Below are positions 40,091 to 49,631 of a stretch of 64,000 nucleotides of DNA, piece after piece (the stretch's first letter is position 1; each line of letters begins with the position of its first letter). The stretch covers positions 186,001 through 250,000 of the forward strand of contig JAKFWK010000005.1 in the NCBI GenBank assembly GCA_021732045.1, given 5' to 3'. The DNA is from Sulfurimonas sp. GTDB lineage: Bacteria; Campylobacterota; Campylobacteria; Campylobacterales; Sulfurimonadaceae. The position numbers were made by a program, and so were the translations under genes. The notes under the pieces were generated by a model, which was not told where the DNA came from, made no database searches, and saw only the letters and a list, made by a program, of their open reading frames with translations.

Positions 40091-41761
40091 ATGATTCTGA
40101 ACGACTATGAAATAGATTCGAAATATGCTACTAGTGTTGCCTATTTTTCAATGGAGTTTGCCATTGAGCAAGCACTAAAAATTTATTCAGGTGGTCTGGG
40201 GTTTTTGGCTGGATCACATATGCGAAGTGCTTATGATTTGCGTCAAAATATAACTGGCGTTGGTATCTTATGGAGCTATGGCTACTATGATCAATCACGA
40301 AATGAGGATGATAGCCTTAGGGCTGAGTTTATTAGAAAGAATTACTATTTTTTACAAGACCTTGGAGTTAGAGCAACAGTAAATATTCACTCAAAAGATG
40401 TGCATATTAAAGCTTTTTATCTTCCGTCTGATGTGTTTGGTTCTGCTCCACTTGTACTGCTCTCTACGGATATTCCTGAGAATGATTTTCTATCTCGTAC
40501 AATCACACATAAGCTCTATGACGCCAACGAGGATACTCGCATCTCCCAAGAGATTGTACTTGGAATAGGTGGAGTGAAAGTTCTAGAATCTCTAAGACAA
40601 AAAATTGATATTTATCATATGAATGAAGGACATGCACTGCCTTTAGTCTATGAGCTTTATGCAAAATATCGTGATATTAATGAAGTTAAAAAACGAGTTG
40701 TTTTCACAACACACACCCCAGAAGACGCCGGAAATGAACAGCATAATATTAATCTCTTGCATAAATTTGGTTTTTTTAATGGCCTAGATTTAGAAACTGT
40801 GCGCTCAATTACAATGGTGCATGGCGATATGTTTAACTTAACGGTTGGGGCATTAAGATTATCTAAGATTACAAATGCCGTATCAAAATTTCATGGTGAA
40901 GTTGCAAATCGTATGTGGCAAAATTGTGAGGGCAAATCAGAAATCATCTATATCACCAATGCTCAAAATCGTCGTTTTTGGACAGATAAACTAATGATTT
41001 CTGCTCTTGATGAGTATGAAGATTATGCTCTTATTGGGCGAAAAAAGCATCTTAAACATCTGCTTTTTAACCTTGTTGCCAATCAGACAGGAAAAGTTTT
41101 TGATCCTGATGTTTTGACAATTGTTTGGGCTCGTCGTTTCGCTGAATATAAGCGCCCAGGGTTATTAAAATATGATTTTGACAGGTTTAGAACTCTTATG
41201 GAGCGAACCGATAAAAAAGTACAGGTAATTTGGGCGGGAAAACCTTACCCATTTGACACAAGTGCCATTAATGCGTTTAATGAACTTCTGCATATTAGTC
41301 GTAACTTTAAGAATATGGCGGTATTAGTTGGTTATGAATTAGAGTTGTCAGCCATACTTAAAAAAGGTGCTGATGTCTGGCTTAATACACCGCGAGTTTC
41401 TCGTGAAGCAAGCGGCACTAGTGGGATGACTGCAAGTATGAATGGAGCTGTTCACTTCTCTACAGATGATGGATGGCATCCAGAGTTTGCTAAAAATAGA
41501 ATAAATGCCTTTACTATACCAACAACCAGTAATAATATTAGCATTGAAGAACAAGACTACCTTGACAATAAAAATATGATGGATATTCTTGAGAATGAAA
41601 TCATACCAATATACTATAATCATTTAGATCAGTGGACACAGATAATGAAAGCAGCAATGACTGATGTTATCCCTGCGTTTGATTCGGGTAGGATGGTATA
41701 CGAATACTACACTAAGATGTATGACTATAAAGTAAATGCAGAAACTCATCAAGCGGTGTAG
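40091..41761 (+). CDS. Alpha-glucan phosphorylase-like protein (GT35) without the PLP lysine
   Basis: A 556-residue short-form glucan phosphorylase relative. Conserved parts are VAYFSMEFAIEQALKIYSGGLGFLAGSH at the N-terminus, HMNEGHALPLVYEL, VWARRFAEYKRPGLL and DVWLNTPRVSREASGTSG. In phosphorylases the next residues read G-M-K, with the Lys forming the pyridoxal-phosphate Schiff base; here the codon at 41429-41431 gives Thr447 (GMTASMNGA). The frame is otherwise intact, so this is not a frameshift. Activity could be lost, PLP-independent or altered. The position between pgi and pgk ties it to glucan turnover. Confidence 0.82.
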   Translation: MILNDYEIDSKYATSVAYFSMEFAIEQALKIYSGGLGFLAGSHMRSAYDLRQNITGVGILWSYGYYDQSRNEDDSLRAEFIRKNYYFLQDLGVRATVNIHSKDVHIKAFYLPSDVFGSAPLVLLSTDIPENDFLSRTITHKLYDANEDTRISQEIVLGIGGVKVLESLRQKIDIYHMNEGHALPLVYELYAKYRDINEVKKRVVFTTHTPEDAGNEQHNINLLHKFGFFNGLDLETVRSITMVHGDMFNLTVGALRLSKITNAVSKFHGEVANRMWQNCEGKSEIIYITNAQNRRFWTDKLMISALDEYEDYALIGRKKHLKHLLFNLVANQTGKVFDPDVLTIVWARRFAEYKRPGLLKYDFDRFRTLMERTDKKVQVIWAGKPYPFDTSAINAFNELLHISRNFKNMAVLVGYELELSAILKKGADVWLNTPRVSREASGTSGMTASMNGAVHFSTDDGWHPEFAKNRINAFTIPTTSNNISIEEQDYLDNKNMMDILENEIIPIYYNHLDQWTQIMKAAMTDVIPAFDSGRMVYEYYTKMYDYKVNAETHQAV

Positions 41762-41867
41762 TTTTATAAAAATTCTATCAATTAGTTGTTTTAAGAGTGG
41801 AATAATGCCATCGTTTGGCGCACAGCTTAAATCAACTATTTAAGAAACATATAACAAAGGTGGCAAT

Positions 41868-43085
41868 GTGATTAATAATATTGTGATAATGAACAGAGTA
41901 AAAAGTTTAAGAAATGTTAATGTAAGTGGAAAAAGAGTTTTAATTCGTGTTGATTTTAATGTGCCAATGGATGCGCAATTTAACATCTCTGATGATAGTC
42001 GTATTCGCGCGGCACTTCCTACTATTAACTACTGCATTGACAATGATGCTCACTTTATCATTTTAGTGAGCCACTTAGGTCGTCCAAAAAATGGATATGA
42101 TGAGCGTTATACTCTTAAACATATCCAAAAAAGATTAGAAAATTTGATTCAAAAACGAGTTGAATTTATGGATGATTTAGAGACACTAAAATCACAAAAT
42201 GTTCAAGATTGTGCTAAGAGAATTTTTTTGCTTGAGAATGTTCGTTTTAATGAAGGGGAAAAAAAGAACGACCCAGAATTTAGTAAGCGCTTAGCAAGTT
42301 TGTGTGATATTTATGTTAATGATGCCTTTGGTACTTCTCATCGTCGTGAGGCATCTAACTATGGAATAGCTGATTTTGTTAAAACAAAAGTAGCTGGTTT
42401 TTTGATGGTAAAAGAGATTGAAGCATTTGCAAAAGCATTAGAAAAACCAATTCGTCCAACTGCACTTATTGTTGGGGGATCTAAAGTGTCATCTAAAATT
42501 ACTCTTCTCTCATCTATCATGCCAAAGATTGATAAGTTGGTTATTGGTGGAGCTATGAGCAACACATTTCTGCAAGCACTTGGTTATGATATGAAAGCTT
42601 CTTTGGTTGAACCAGATTTTATAGAGACAGCCAAGGAAGTTCTAGAAGAGGCAAAGCAACATAATGTTAGTGTTTATTTACCAGTAGATTTAGTTATTGC
42701 TGATTCGATTGATCACCCAGTAGTTATTGAAGTTGCACCTATTCAAGATGTTTTGGACGGGTTCCATGCGGTTGACATTGGACCTGCTACACTTAAGCTT
42801 TTTTCTGAGGTAATTGAGCTTTCTAACACAATTATTTGGAATGGACCGATGGGAATTTATGAAAAAAGCCAGTTTTCAAAAGGTACATTCAAGTTAGCTA
42901 CTACTATTGCTGACTCTTACGCATATAGCATTATTGGCGGAGGAGATACTGCTGATGCTGTCGAGAAGGCTGGTGAGAAAGATAAATTTAGCTTTGTATC
43001 GACTGGTGGAGGGGCAAGTTTAGAATTGCTTGAGGGTAAGATTCTTCCTGGATTTGAAAAACTTGACATTAAAGAGGAGGGTTAA
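41868..43085 (+). CDS. pgk: Phosphoglycerate kinase
   Basis: A 405-residue kinase interconverting 3-phosphoglycerate and 1,3-bisphosphoglycerate. RVLIRVDFNVPMD is the N-terminal signature. VSHLGRPKNGYDERYTL, the GGSKVSSKI loop, NGPMGIYE and GGGDTADAVEKAG are all present. The start is uncertain: GTG at 41868 has AAGGTGG a few bases upstream, while ATG at 41889 lacks a site but gives a more standard N-terminus. The next gene starts 4 bases after the stop. Confidence 0.95.
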   Translation: MINNIVIMNRVKSLRNVNVSGKRVLIRVDFNVPMDAQFNISDDSRIRAALPTINYCIDNDAHFIILVSHLGRPKNGYDERYTLKHIQKRLENLIQKRVEFMDDLETLKSQNVQDCAKRIFLLENVRFNEGEKKNDPEFSKRLASLCDIYVNDAFGTSHRREASNYGIADFVKTKVAGFLMVKEIEAFAKALEKPIRPTALIVGGSKVSSKITLLSSIMPKIDKLVIGGAMSNTFLQALGYDMKASLVEPDFIETAKEVLEEAKQHNVSVYLPVDLVIADSIDHPVVIEVAPIQDVLDGFHAVDIGPATLKLFSEVIELSNTIIWNGPMGIYEKSQFSKGTFKLATTIADSYAYSIIGGGDTADAVEKAGEKDKFSFVSTGGGASLELLEGKILPGFEKLDIKEEG

Positions 43086-43089
43086 ACAG

Positions 43090-45594
43090 ATGAAAGCTGT
43101 AGTTATGGCTGGTGGATTTGGTACTCGAATTCAGCCACTTACAAACTCTATACCTAAACCAATGTTGCCAATTATGAATCGTCCAATGATGGAGCACACT
43201 ATTGTGAGCTTGAGAGACTTGGGAGTTAAAGAATTTATTATCTTGCTCTATTTTAAACCAGAGATTATCAAAGAATATTTTGGTGATGGAAGCGCGCTTG
43301 GTATCAATATCACATATATTACCCCAGATAGTGATTACGGTACGGCAGGTGCAGTAAAAAAGGCTCAAGAGTATATAGGCGATGAGAGCTTCATAATTAT
43401 TAGTGGCGATTTGGTTACTGATTTTAATTTTCAAGAAATTTTTGATTATCACAAGGCAAAAAACTCTAAATTAACAATCACACTTACCTCCGTTGAAAAC
43501 CCGCTTGAATTCGGTGTGGTTATCGCCAATGAAGAGGGTAAAATTGAAAAATTTCTTGAAAAACCAAGTTGGGGAGAGGTGTTTAGTGACACAATAAACA
43601 CCGGTATTTATATTATTGAACCTGAGATTTTAGACTATATTCCAGAAAATGAAAATTTTGATTTTGCTAAAGATCTTTTTCCGCTTTTGATGCATAAGGG
43701 TGTTGACTTGATAGCTGGTTATGCCCAAGGATATTGGCGTGATGTTGGAAATCCAGAGAGCTATCGTGATTTATATGATGATATCTTTAGCAAAAAGATA
43801 AAATTTCAACTTAGTGGTAAAGCAATTAAATATCCAGATGGTATATTGCTCTATGATGAAAACACTCAAATTGATAAAAGTGTTGAAATTACTGGAATTG
43901 TGCTTATTGGAAAAAATGCAACAATAGAAAAAGGTTCAAAACTTAACAATGTTGTTATGGGAAATAGCGTTCATATTGGCGACTCTTCTAAAATTTCAAA
44001 TTGTATTATTTGGGATGATGTAGAGATTGGTAAAAATGCAAAGTTAGACGGATGTGTTATCTGCAATAAAAATAAAATTGGGAAAAATGTAACCGCAAGA
44101 GCAGGGTTAATTTTAGCTGAAGAGTGTGAGGTGGGGGAGTTAGTTACAATAGAAAAAGATGTAACGATATGGCCTAGCAAAGTAATTGAAGATGCAGCAA
44201 TCGTTGGTAGAAGTATTATTTTAGGAAGTAAATATAAAAATTCAATCTTTGAATATGGCATGGTTGTTGGAAAATCAAATGTTGAACTCTCATGTGAAAT
44301 GGCAACAAAACTAGCCGAAGCGTTTGGTGCACAACTCCCGCTCGGTTCTACGGTATTGGTTTCGCGCCATCATGGTAGAAGCTCGCGAATGCTTAAGCGG
44401 GCATTTTTGGGTGGTCTTCTATCTGCTGGTGTTAATGTTGTTGATTGTAATGCCATGCTTACAGTTGTTATGCAGAGCAGAATCTCCCTTAATGATAACT
44501 ATGTAGCAGGTGTTAGCTTCCATCAAAAAATTAATGACCCTACTAGCACTGTGATTACTTTTTATAACAGTGAGGCATTGCGGATAAACAATGAAGTTGC
44601 AAAAAAAGTTGAAAAAGCATTTTTCAAAGAGACATTCCGTCGTGTTGAATACTCACAAATAGGACAAATCTACGAGATTGATCAAAAAAAAGAGTATCAA
44701 GAGTATAGAAAATCAATAGAGTCAGTACTGCAAGCGCGGCAATTTAAGTGTCATGATTGTCGTATCGCAGTTGATCTTACACATGGACTAGCGGCAGAAA
44801 TTTTCCCTGATATATTAAATGATTTAGGAATTGAACACATTATGTTTAACTCCTATGAGGATGATAAACGACTTTTAAATATTGACACTCTACTAAAGAG
44901 ATCATACGAAGATATGGGAGCTGTAGTTAGAGCTCTTCATCTTGATGCTGGATTTATTTTATACCCACATGGACAGCGCTTAGATATAGTTTGTGATAAC
45001 GGGGTAACACTCTCAAAACAGACAGCACTACATGCAATACTAAGTCTGCTAGACATGGAAGCTAAAGTGTTAGGGACTAAAAAAAGTGTATTTTTACCGA
45101 CTTGGGCAGCAGATATTATGAGGTTTGAGCATTTGATCATCATATATGGACAATCTTCAAATTTTGAAGTATCTGAGCTAAAAAAATATGATTTGGTCTC
45201 TACTGAAAATGGGAATTATACATTTACTGAATTTTCAGCGCATGGTGATTCAATGTACTCAACATTGAAGATTTTAACTATGATTTTAACGCTTGGGCAA
45301 AAACTCTCTGATATTGTAAAGTCATTGCCAAAGTTTTTTTACACAACCATTCAACTTGAGTGTCAACAATCACTTAAGGGCAAAATGATGCGAAAGTTCC
45401 TTCAGCACGCAAAAGGAAAGAGGTCATCAACACTTAATGGGGTTAAAATATGGCTTGACGAAGATGATTGGATTTTAATGATACCTGATCAATATAACGA
45501 CAAGCTAAATGTCACTGTTCAAGCCGTAAACGATGAAAAAGGTGAATATTATATGCAAAAATATAGAGAAAAAATCAAGGAGTGGAAGGCATAA
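43090..45594 (+). CDS. Sugar-1-phosphate nucleotidyltransferase fused to a degenerate phosphohexomutase
   Basis: An 834-residue fusion. Residues 1-235 are a nucleotidyltransferase (MKAVVMAGGFGTRIQPLTNSIPKPMLP; GDLVTDFNF metal site), followed by a left-handed beta-helix (about 255-390) and a phosphomannomutase/phosphoglucomutase-like part (about 395-834). The mutase part has lost its key loops: where TASHNP with the phospho-Ser is expected, residues 474-484 read GVSFHQKINDP, and the DGDGDR metal loop is replaced around 618-632 by LDAGFILYPHGQRLD. Similar fusions exist in cyanobacteria and actinobacteria. It may make GDP-mannose or, given the glucan context and no glgC, ADP- or UDP-glucose. A GAGGAGGG site fixes the start. 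Confidence 0.85.
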   Translation: MKAVVMAGGFGTRIQPLTNSIPKPMLPIMNRPMMEHTIVSLRDLGVKEFIILLYFKPEIIKEYFGDGSALGINITYITPDSDYGTAGAVKKAQEYIGDESFIIISGDLVTDFNFQEIFDYHKAKNSKLTITLTSVENPLEFGVVIANEEGKIEKFLEKPSWGEVFSDTINTGIYIIEPEILDYIPENENFDFAKDLFPLLMHKGVDLIAGYAQGYWRDVGNPESYRDLYDDIFSKKIKFQLSGKAIKYPDGILLYDENTQIDKSVEITGIVLIGKNATIEKGSKLNNVVMGNSVHIGDSSKISNCIIWDDVEIGKNAKLDGCVICNKNKIGKNVTARAGLILAEECEVGELVTIEKDVTIWPSKVIEDAAIVGRSIILGSKYKNSIFEYGMVVGKSNVELSCEMATKLAEAFGAQLPLGSTVLVSRHHGRSSRMLKRAFLGGLLSAGVNVVDCNAMLTVVMQSRISLNDNYVAGVSFHQKINDPTSTVITFYNSEALRINNEVAKKVEKAFFKETFRRVEYSQIGQIYEIDQKKEYQEYRKSIESVLQARQFKCHDCRIAVDLTHGLAAEIFPDILNDLGIEHIMFNSYEDDKRLLNIDTLLKRSYEDMGAVVRALHLDAGFILYPHGQRLDIVCDNGVTLSKQTALHAILSLLDMEAKVLGTKKSVFLPTWAADIMRFEHLIIIYGQSSNFEVSELKKYDLVSTENGNYTFTEFSAHGDSMYSTLKILTMILTLGQKLSDIVKSLPKFFYTTIQLECQQSLKGKMMRKFLQHAKGKRSSTLNGVKIWLDEDDWILMIPDQYNDKLNVTVQAVNDEKGEYYMQKYREKIKEWKA

Positions 45595-47591
45595 TGGGAA
45601 AGCCGCTTCTTAATCTCTCTTTTTTTTGGCACATGCATCAGCCAGATTACAGGGGACTTGATGGAGTGATGAAGATGCCGTGGGTATTTTTACATGCAAT
45701 CAAAGACTACTATGAGATGCCGTGGCTACTGAGCGAGTATTTAGGGCTTAAAGCAACTTTTAACCTTAGCGCCTCACTTATTGAGCAGATTAAGCTTTAT
45801 GATAAACCGATTGAGAATGACTATTTTTTAAGTCTCTGGATACAACATCCATCAATGCTAGATGCCAATGAGCGAGGGTGGCTAATTAAACTTATTGGTG
45901 CTATGCAGTTTGAGACGATGGTTCGACCGATAGGCAGATATGCTGAGCTTTACTACAAGAACAATCTAAGTGATGATGAGTTTATTGATTTGGAAGTGGT
46001 ATTTATTTTGGCATGGTGTGGGAACTATCTACGACTTCATAATACTTATGTGAAGATGTTATTTGAGAAAAAGCAAGGATATACGCAATCCGACAAAACT
46101 ATTTTGCTCGAATCTCTTGCTGAGTTCATTAAAGGTATACTCCCTTTTTATGGCGAACTTCAAAAACAGGGAGTAATCTCTATCTCAACAACCCCATATT
46201 TTCACCCAATATTACCACTATTGCTGGATATGCAAAATGCTTCTTTAGCAAACAGCGCAACAGCACTGCCAAGTGGAGCTTTCTCACTACAAGAAGATGC
46301 AAATGAGCAAGTTGAGCGCTCAATTGTACTCTATAAAGATACTTTTGGATGCAATCCAAATGGATTTTGGCCTGCAGAGGGCGCAGTTGATGAAAAAAGT
46401 GTTCTAATCTATAAAAAGCATAACATCAAATGGATAGCAACAGATGAAGCTATTTTATACAAATCATTAAACAGATATGACCCATCGGCACACTATCAGC
46501 CATATATATTTAATGATGTTGCCATAGCTTTTCGCGACCATGGACTAAGTGATCAAATTGGTTTTGAGTACCGTCATAAAGATGCAAATGAGGCGAGCGG
46601 ACAATTTATGAATGCACTTGAGCAAATAGCACAAAGTGAAGTTAATCCGACAGTTTGTGTTATCGTTGATGGAGAAAATGCGTGGGAATTTTACGAGAAT
46701 AATGGATTGAATTTTTTCAAATCCCTCTATGGTTCTCTCTCTTCATCCTCTTGGTGTTCTACGCTAACAATGGATGAAGTTGCATCTCTAAAAACAGCAG
46801 GTCATCTTGACGCCCTTGCTCCTGGGAGTTGGATACATGGTACTTTTGATACATGGGCAGGACATCCTGAAAAAAATCGAGCTTGGGAGTTTATATTTGG
46901 CGCATATCGTGATATGAAAGAGCACTCAGAAAATATTAGCGATGAAGTTATGAAAGAGATTCGTTATCATCTATTGGCATCAGAGTGTAGTGATTGGTTT
47001 TGGTGGTATGGAGAGGATCATTTCACTGGTTTTTCTATCGAATTTGATAAACTTTTTCGTGATCATCTAATTCGTATATATCAACTTTTAGATATTGCTA
47101 TCCCAAAAGAACTGTTTGAGCCAATCATCTCAAGCATTAAACCAAAACCTTTTTGGATTAAACCAATCAATGCTATTTCACCGACGCTAAGTGGAGGAAA
47201 GACACTCTTTTTTGAGTGGATGGGATGTGGTGTGATAGATGAGCGCCACGCTTTTTCAACTATGGATCGCCTGCGTGGCCCAGTTGATATTATGTACTAT
47301 GGTCTTGATAAGAACAGGATTTATTTTGCGTTAGAGGGGAGTTTCAGTAAGTTTAAGGAACCACAAATTAAAGTGAAGATAGCTGAGTGCAAAGAGACAG
47401 TTATAGTGGAGCCAATTATACTAAATAGGCGAGTTGAATTTTCGCTTTCACGAGACTCTTTAGATGGATTAAAGTCTATTCATCTGCGTATTTTTCTTCT
47501 AAATGAGGCAAAAACAGTCCAAAGTCTTCCAGGGTTTGGAGTCTTAGAGCTAAATTTAGATGATTATTTTACAACTAACTGGTTTATTTAG
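45594..47591 (+). CDS. GH57 glycoside hydrolase (alpha-amylase/amylopullulanase type)
   Basis: A 665-residue retaining glucan-active enzyme. The five GH57 regions are recognisable: FFWHMHQPDYRG at residues 9-20, the nucleophile E262 in GFWPAEGAV, the acid/base D359 in VIVDGENAWEFYENN, and SWIHGTFDTWAGHPEKNRAW. The C-terminal 170 residues form a beta-rich extension. There is no signal peptide, so it acts on cytoplasmic glycogen or maltodextrins. It starts on the last base of the upstream gene (TAATG) with an AAGGAGTGGAAGG site. Hydrolysis versus transfer cannot be decided from sequence. Confidence 0.88.
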   Translation: MGKPLLNLSFFWHMHQPDYRGLDGVMKMPWVFLHAIKDYYEMPWLLSEYLGLKATFNLSASLIEQIKLYDKPIENDYFLSLWIQHPSMLDANERGWLIKLIGAMQFETMVRPIGRYAELYYKNNLSDDEFIDLEVVFILAWCGNYLRLHNTYVKMLFEKKQGYTQSDKTILLESLAEFIKGILPFYGELQKQGVISISTTPYFHPILPLLLDMQNASLANSATALPSGAFSLQEDANEQVERSIVLYKDTFGCNPNGFWPAEGAVDEKSVLIYKKHNIKWIATDEAILYKSLNRYDPSAHYQPYIFNDVAIAFRDHGLSDQIGFEYRHKDANEASGQFMNALEQIAQSEVNPTVCVIVDGENAWEFYENNGLNFFKSLYGSLSSSSWCSTLTMDEVASLKTAGHLDALAPGSWIHGTFDTWAGHPEKNRAWEFIFGAYRDMKEHSENISDEVMKEIRYHLLASECSDWFWWYGEDHFTGFSIEFDKLFRDHLIRIYQLLDIAIPKELFEPIISSIKPKPFWIKPINAISPTLSGGKTLFFEWMGCGVIDERHAFSTMDRLRGPVDIMYYGLDKNRIYFALEGSFSKFKEPQIKVKIAECKETVIVEPIILNRRVEFSLSRDSLDGLKSIHLRIFLLNEAKTVQSLPGFGVLELNLDDYFTTNWFI

Positions 47592-47600
47592 GAACACGCT

Positions 47601-49631
47601 ATGAAAACGACACTGCTATTTGGTATCCACATGCATCAGCCGGTGGATAATTTTGAATGGGTAATAGAACTAGCCATAAAGACCTGCTACGAGCCTTTTT
47701 TTGATGTGATGAGTCGTTACCCATCATTTCGTTTTAGTGTTCACTGTAGTGGTTGGTTAATGCAGAAAATAGAAGAGTTGCGTCCATCACTTTATGAGCA
47801 AATAACAACATTAGCAAAAAATGGAAGCATAGAGTTTTTTAGTGCAGGATATTATGAACCGATTTTAAGTGTTATCCCATCAAAAGATCGCGTAAGTCAG
47901 GTTGAACGGCTAAACGCATCAATAGAGGAGCGTTTTTCTCAAACTCCACATGGTTTATGGCTAACGGAGCGAGTGTGGGAATCCTCACTTATTCCAGACA
48001 TCGCTAAAGCTGGTATCCGATATACAGTTATGGATGATTACCATTTTCAGTGTGCTGGATTTGATGAAGATGTGCTTGATGGGTACTACATGAGCGAAGA
48101 GGGCGGAGTTGAGATGGGGCTTTTTCCTATTAGTAAAAAACTTCGTTATTCGATTCCGTTTTTAAATGTAGAAACTGCCATTAATGCAATTAAATCCTTT
48201 AATCGCGAAAACAACTCTGTTGCAATTATTTTTGATGATGCTGAAAAGTTTGGAATGTGGCCTGGGACTTACGAGTGGGTTTATGAGAAAAAATGGCTAG
48301 AGCGATTTGTTGAGGCGATTTTAGCTGATGAGATGATTACAACAAGCCACTATGGAGAGTATTTTGCATCTAATACTCCTCGTGGAATCGCCTACTTGCC
48401 AAATGTTTCGTACTATGAGATGGGAGAGTGGAGCCTCAGAGCCGATGATGCACTTGCTCTTGCGGCGCTTAAAGATGAGATGGGTTTTGAGCGCTATGAA
48501 AAAGAGGGAGTTAAGTTTCTAAAAGGCGGGATTTGGAAAAACTTTTTTGTCAAATATCCTGAGAGCAACCGACTGCATAAGCGGATGCTTGAACTCTCTC
48601 TTGCATATCACGAAGAGGGTGGAGATTTCCAGACACAACTCTACAAATTACAAACAAATGACTCTCTGTGGCACGGTGTTTTTGGAGGGCTCTATCTTCC
48701 CAATTTGCGTGATAACAGCTATCGTTATTTGATAGAGTGTGAAAACATCCGTTATGGTAAAAAAAAGGGGCTCTTTTGTGATTTTAATGAGTTAGATGGT
48801 TTTACTAAATACAAATTCGTAGTACCAAAACTAATAGTACGGTTTGACTCTGCTCATGGTGGGCAGTTGGTTGAGTTGGATGACAGAGAAAACTGTTTTA
48901 ATTATCAAAACACTCTTACGCGCAGGAAAGAGGCATATCACAAAAAACTATTTGATGCACCAAAAGAGCCATCAACACAAAACGAAGATGGAATCAATAC
49001 TATCCATCACTCATCAGTTGAAATAAGCGATGTATTTCGTGACGCGCTGATTTACGATTGGTATCTCAAAAATTCATTTATTGACCATATCAGCGATGAG
49101 CATTTCAATGAACAAAATTTCCGTCACTGTAATTTTAATGAACTAGGTGATTTTGCCAATCAACCTTATGAGTCATCTCAAACAAAAAACAGTGTGACAT
49201 TTAAACGCGATGGCGGCATATATAAAGACGATAAATCCGCTACAACTCTAGAGAAAAAATTTACTTTTAACTCAGATAAAATAGACTTTTCACTTCACTT
49301 AAAAACTCAGGCCAAGGGAGAATATACTTATATAATGGAGCACAACTTCCATTTTTCTGAATATGAACAGCTTTGTATCAATGGAGAAGCACTTCAAGAG
49401 AGTTTAACGATAGAATCAACTAATACTCTTGAAATCCTAGACCTCTATTTGAAGAGAAAAATAACCATTGAGGTTGATAAACCTTTTAAAATTCACTACT
49501 TTAAACTCCAAACACTCTCTCAAAGTGAGCAGGGGTTTGATCTTAGTATCCAAGGAGTTAGTATAGCTTTGGTATTTGACTTTGAGACAACAGTTGAGCT
49601 TAACGGTGCATTAGAGATAGCCCATGTCTGA
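47601..49631 (+). CDS. GH57 4-alpha-glucanotransferase
   Basis: A 676-residue relative of the Thermococcus litoralis 4-alpha-glucanotransferase. LFGIHMHQPVDNFEWV opens the protein. The nucleophile is E123 in GLWLTERVWESS, the same number as in the archaeal enzyme. The acid/base is an Asp in IIFDDAEKFGMWPGTYEWVYEKKW near 212-213. The C-terminal half has the DUF1925/DUF1926 beta-domains of this subfamily. It disproportionates maltodextrins in the cytoplasm, substituting for MalQ. The stop overlaps the next gene by 8 bases. Confidence 0.9.
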   Translation: MKTTLLFGIHMHQPVDNFEWVIELAIKTCYEPFFDVMSRYPSFRFSVHCSGWLMQKIEELRPSLYEQITTLAKNGSIEFFSAGYYEPILSVIPSKDRVSQVERLNASIEERFSQTPHGLWLTERVWESSLIPDIAKAGIRYTVMDDYHFQCAGFDEDVLDGYYMSEEGGVEMGLFPISKKLRYSIPFLNVETAINAIKSFNRENNSVAIIFDDAEKFGMWPGTYEWVYEKKWLERFVEAILADEMITTSHYGEYFASNTPRGIAYLPNVSYYEMGEWSLRADDALALAALKDEMGFERYEKEGVKFLKGGIWKNFFVKYPESNRLHKRMLELSLAYHEEGGDFQTQLYKLQTNDSLWHGVFGGLYLPNLRDNSYRYLIECENIRYGKKKGLFCDFNELDGFTKYKFVVPKLIVRFDSAHGGQLVELDDRENCFNYQNTLTRRKEAYHKKLFDAPKEPSTQNEDGINTIHHSSVEISDVFRDALIYDWYLKNSFIDHISDEHFNEQNFRHCNFNELGDFANQPYESSQTKNSVTFKRDGGIYKDDKSATTLEKKFTFNSDKIDFSLHLKTQAKGEYTYIMEHNFHFSEYEQLCINGEALQESLTIESTNTLEILDLYLKRKITIEVDKPFKIHYFKLQTLSQSEQGFDLSIQGVSIALVFDFETTVELNGALEIAHV

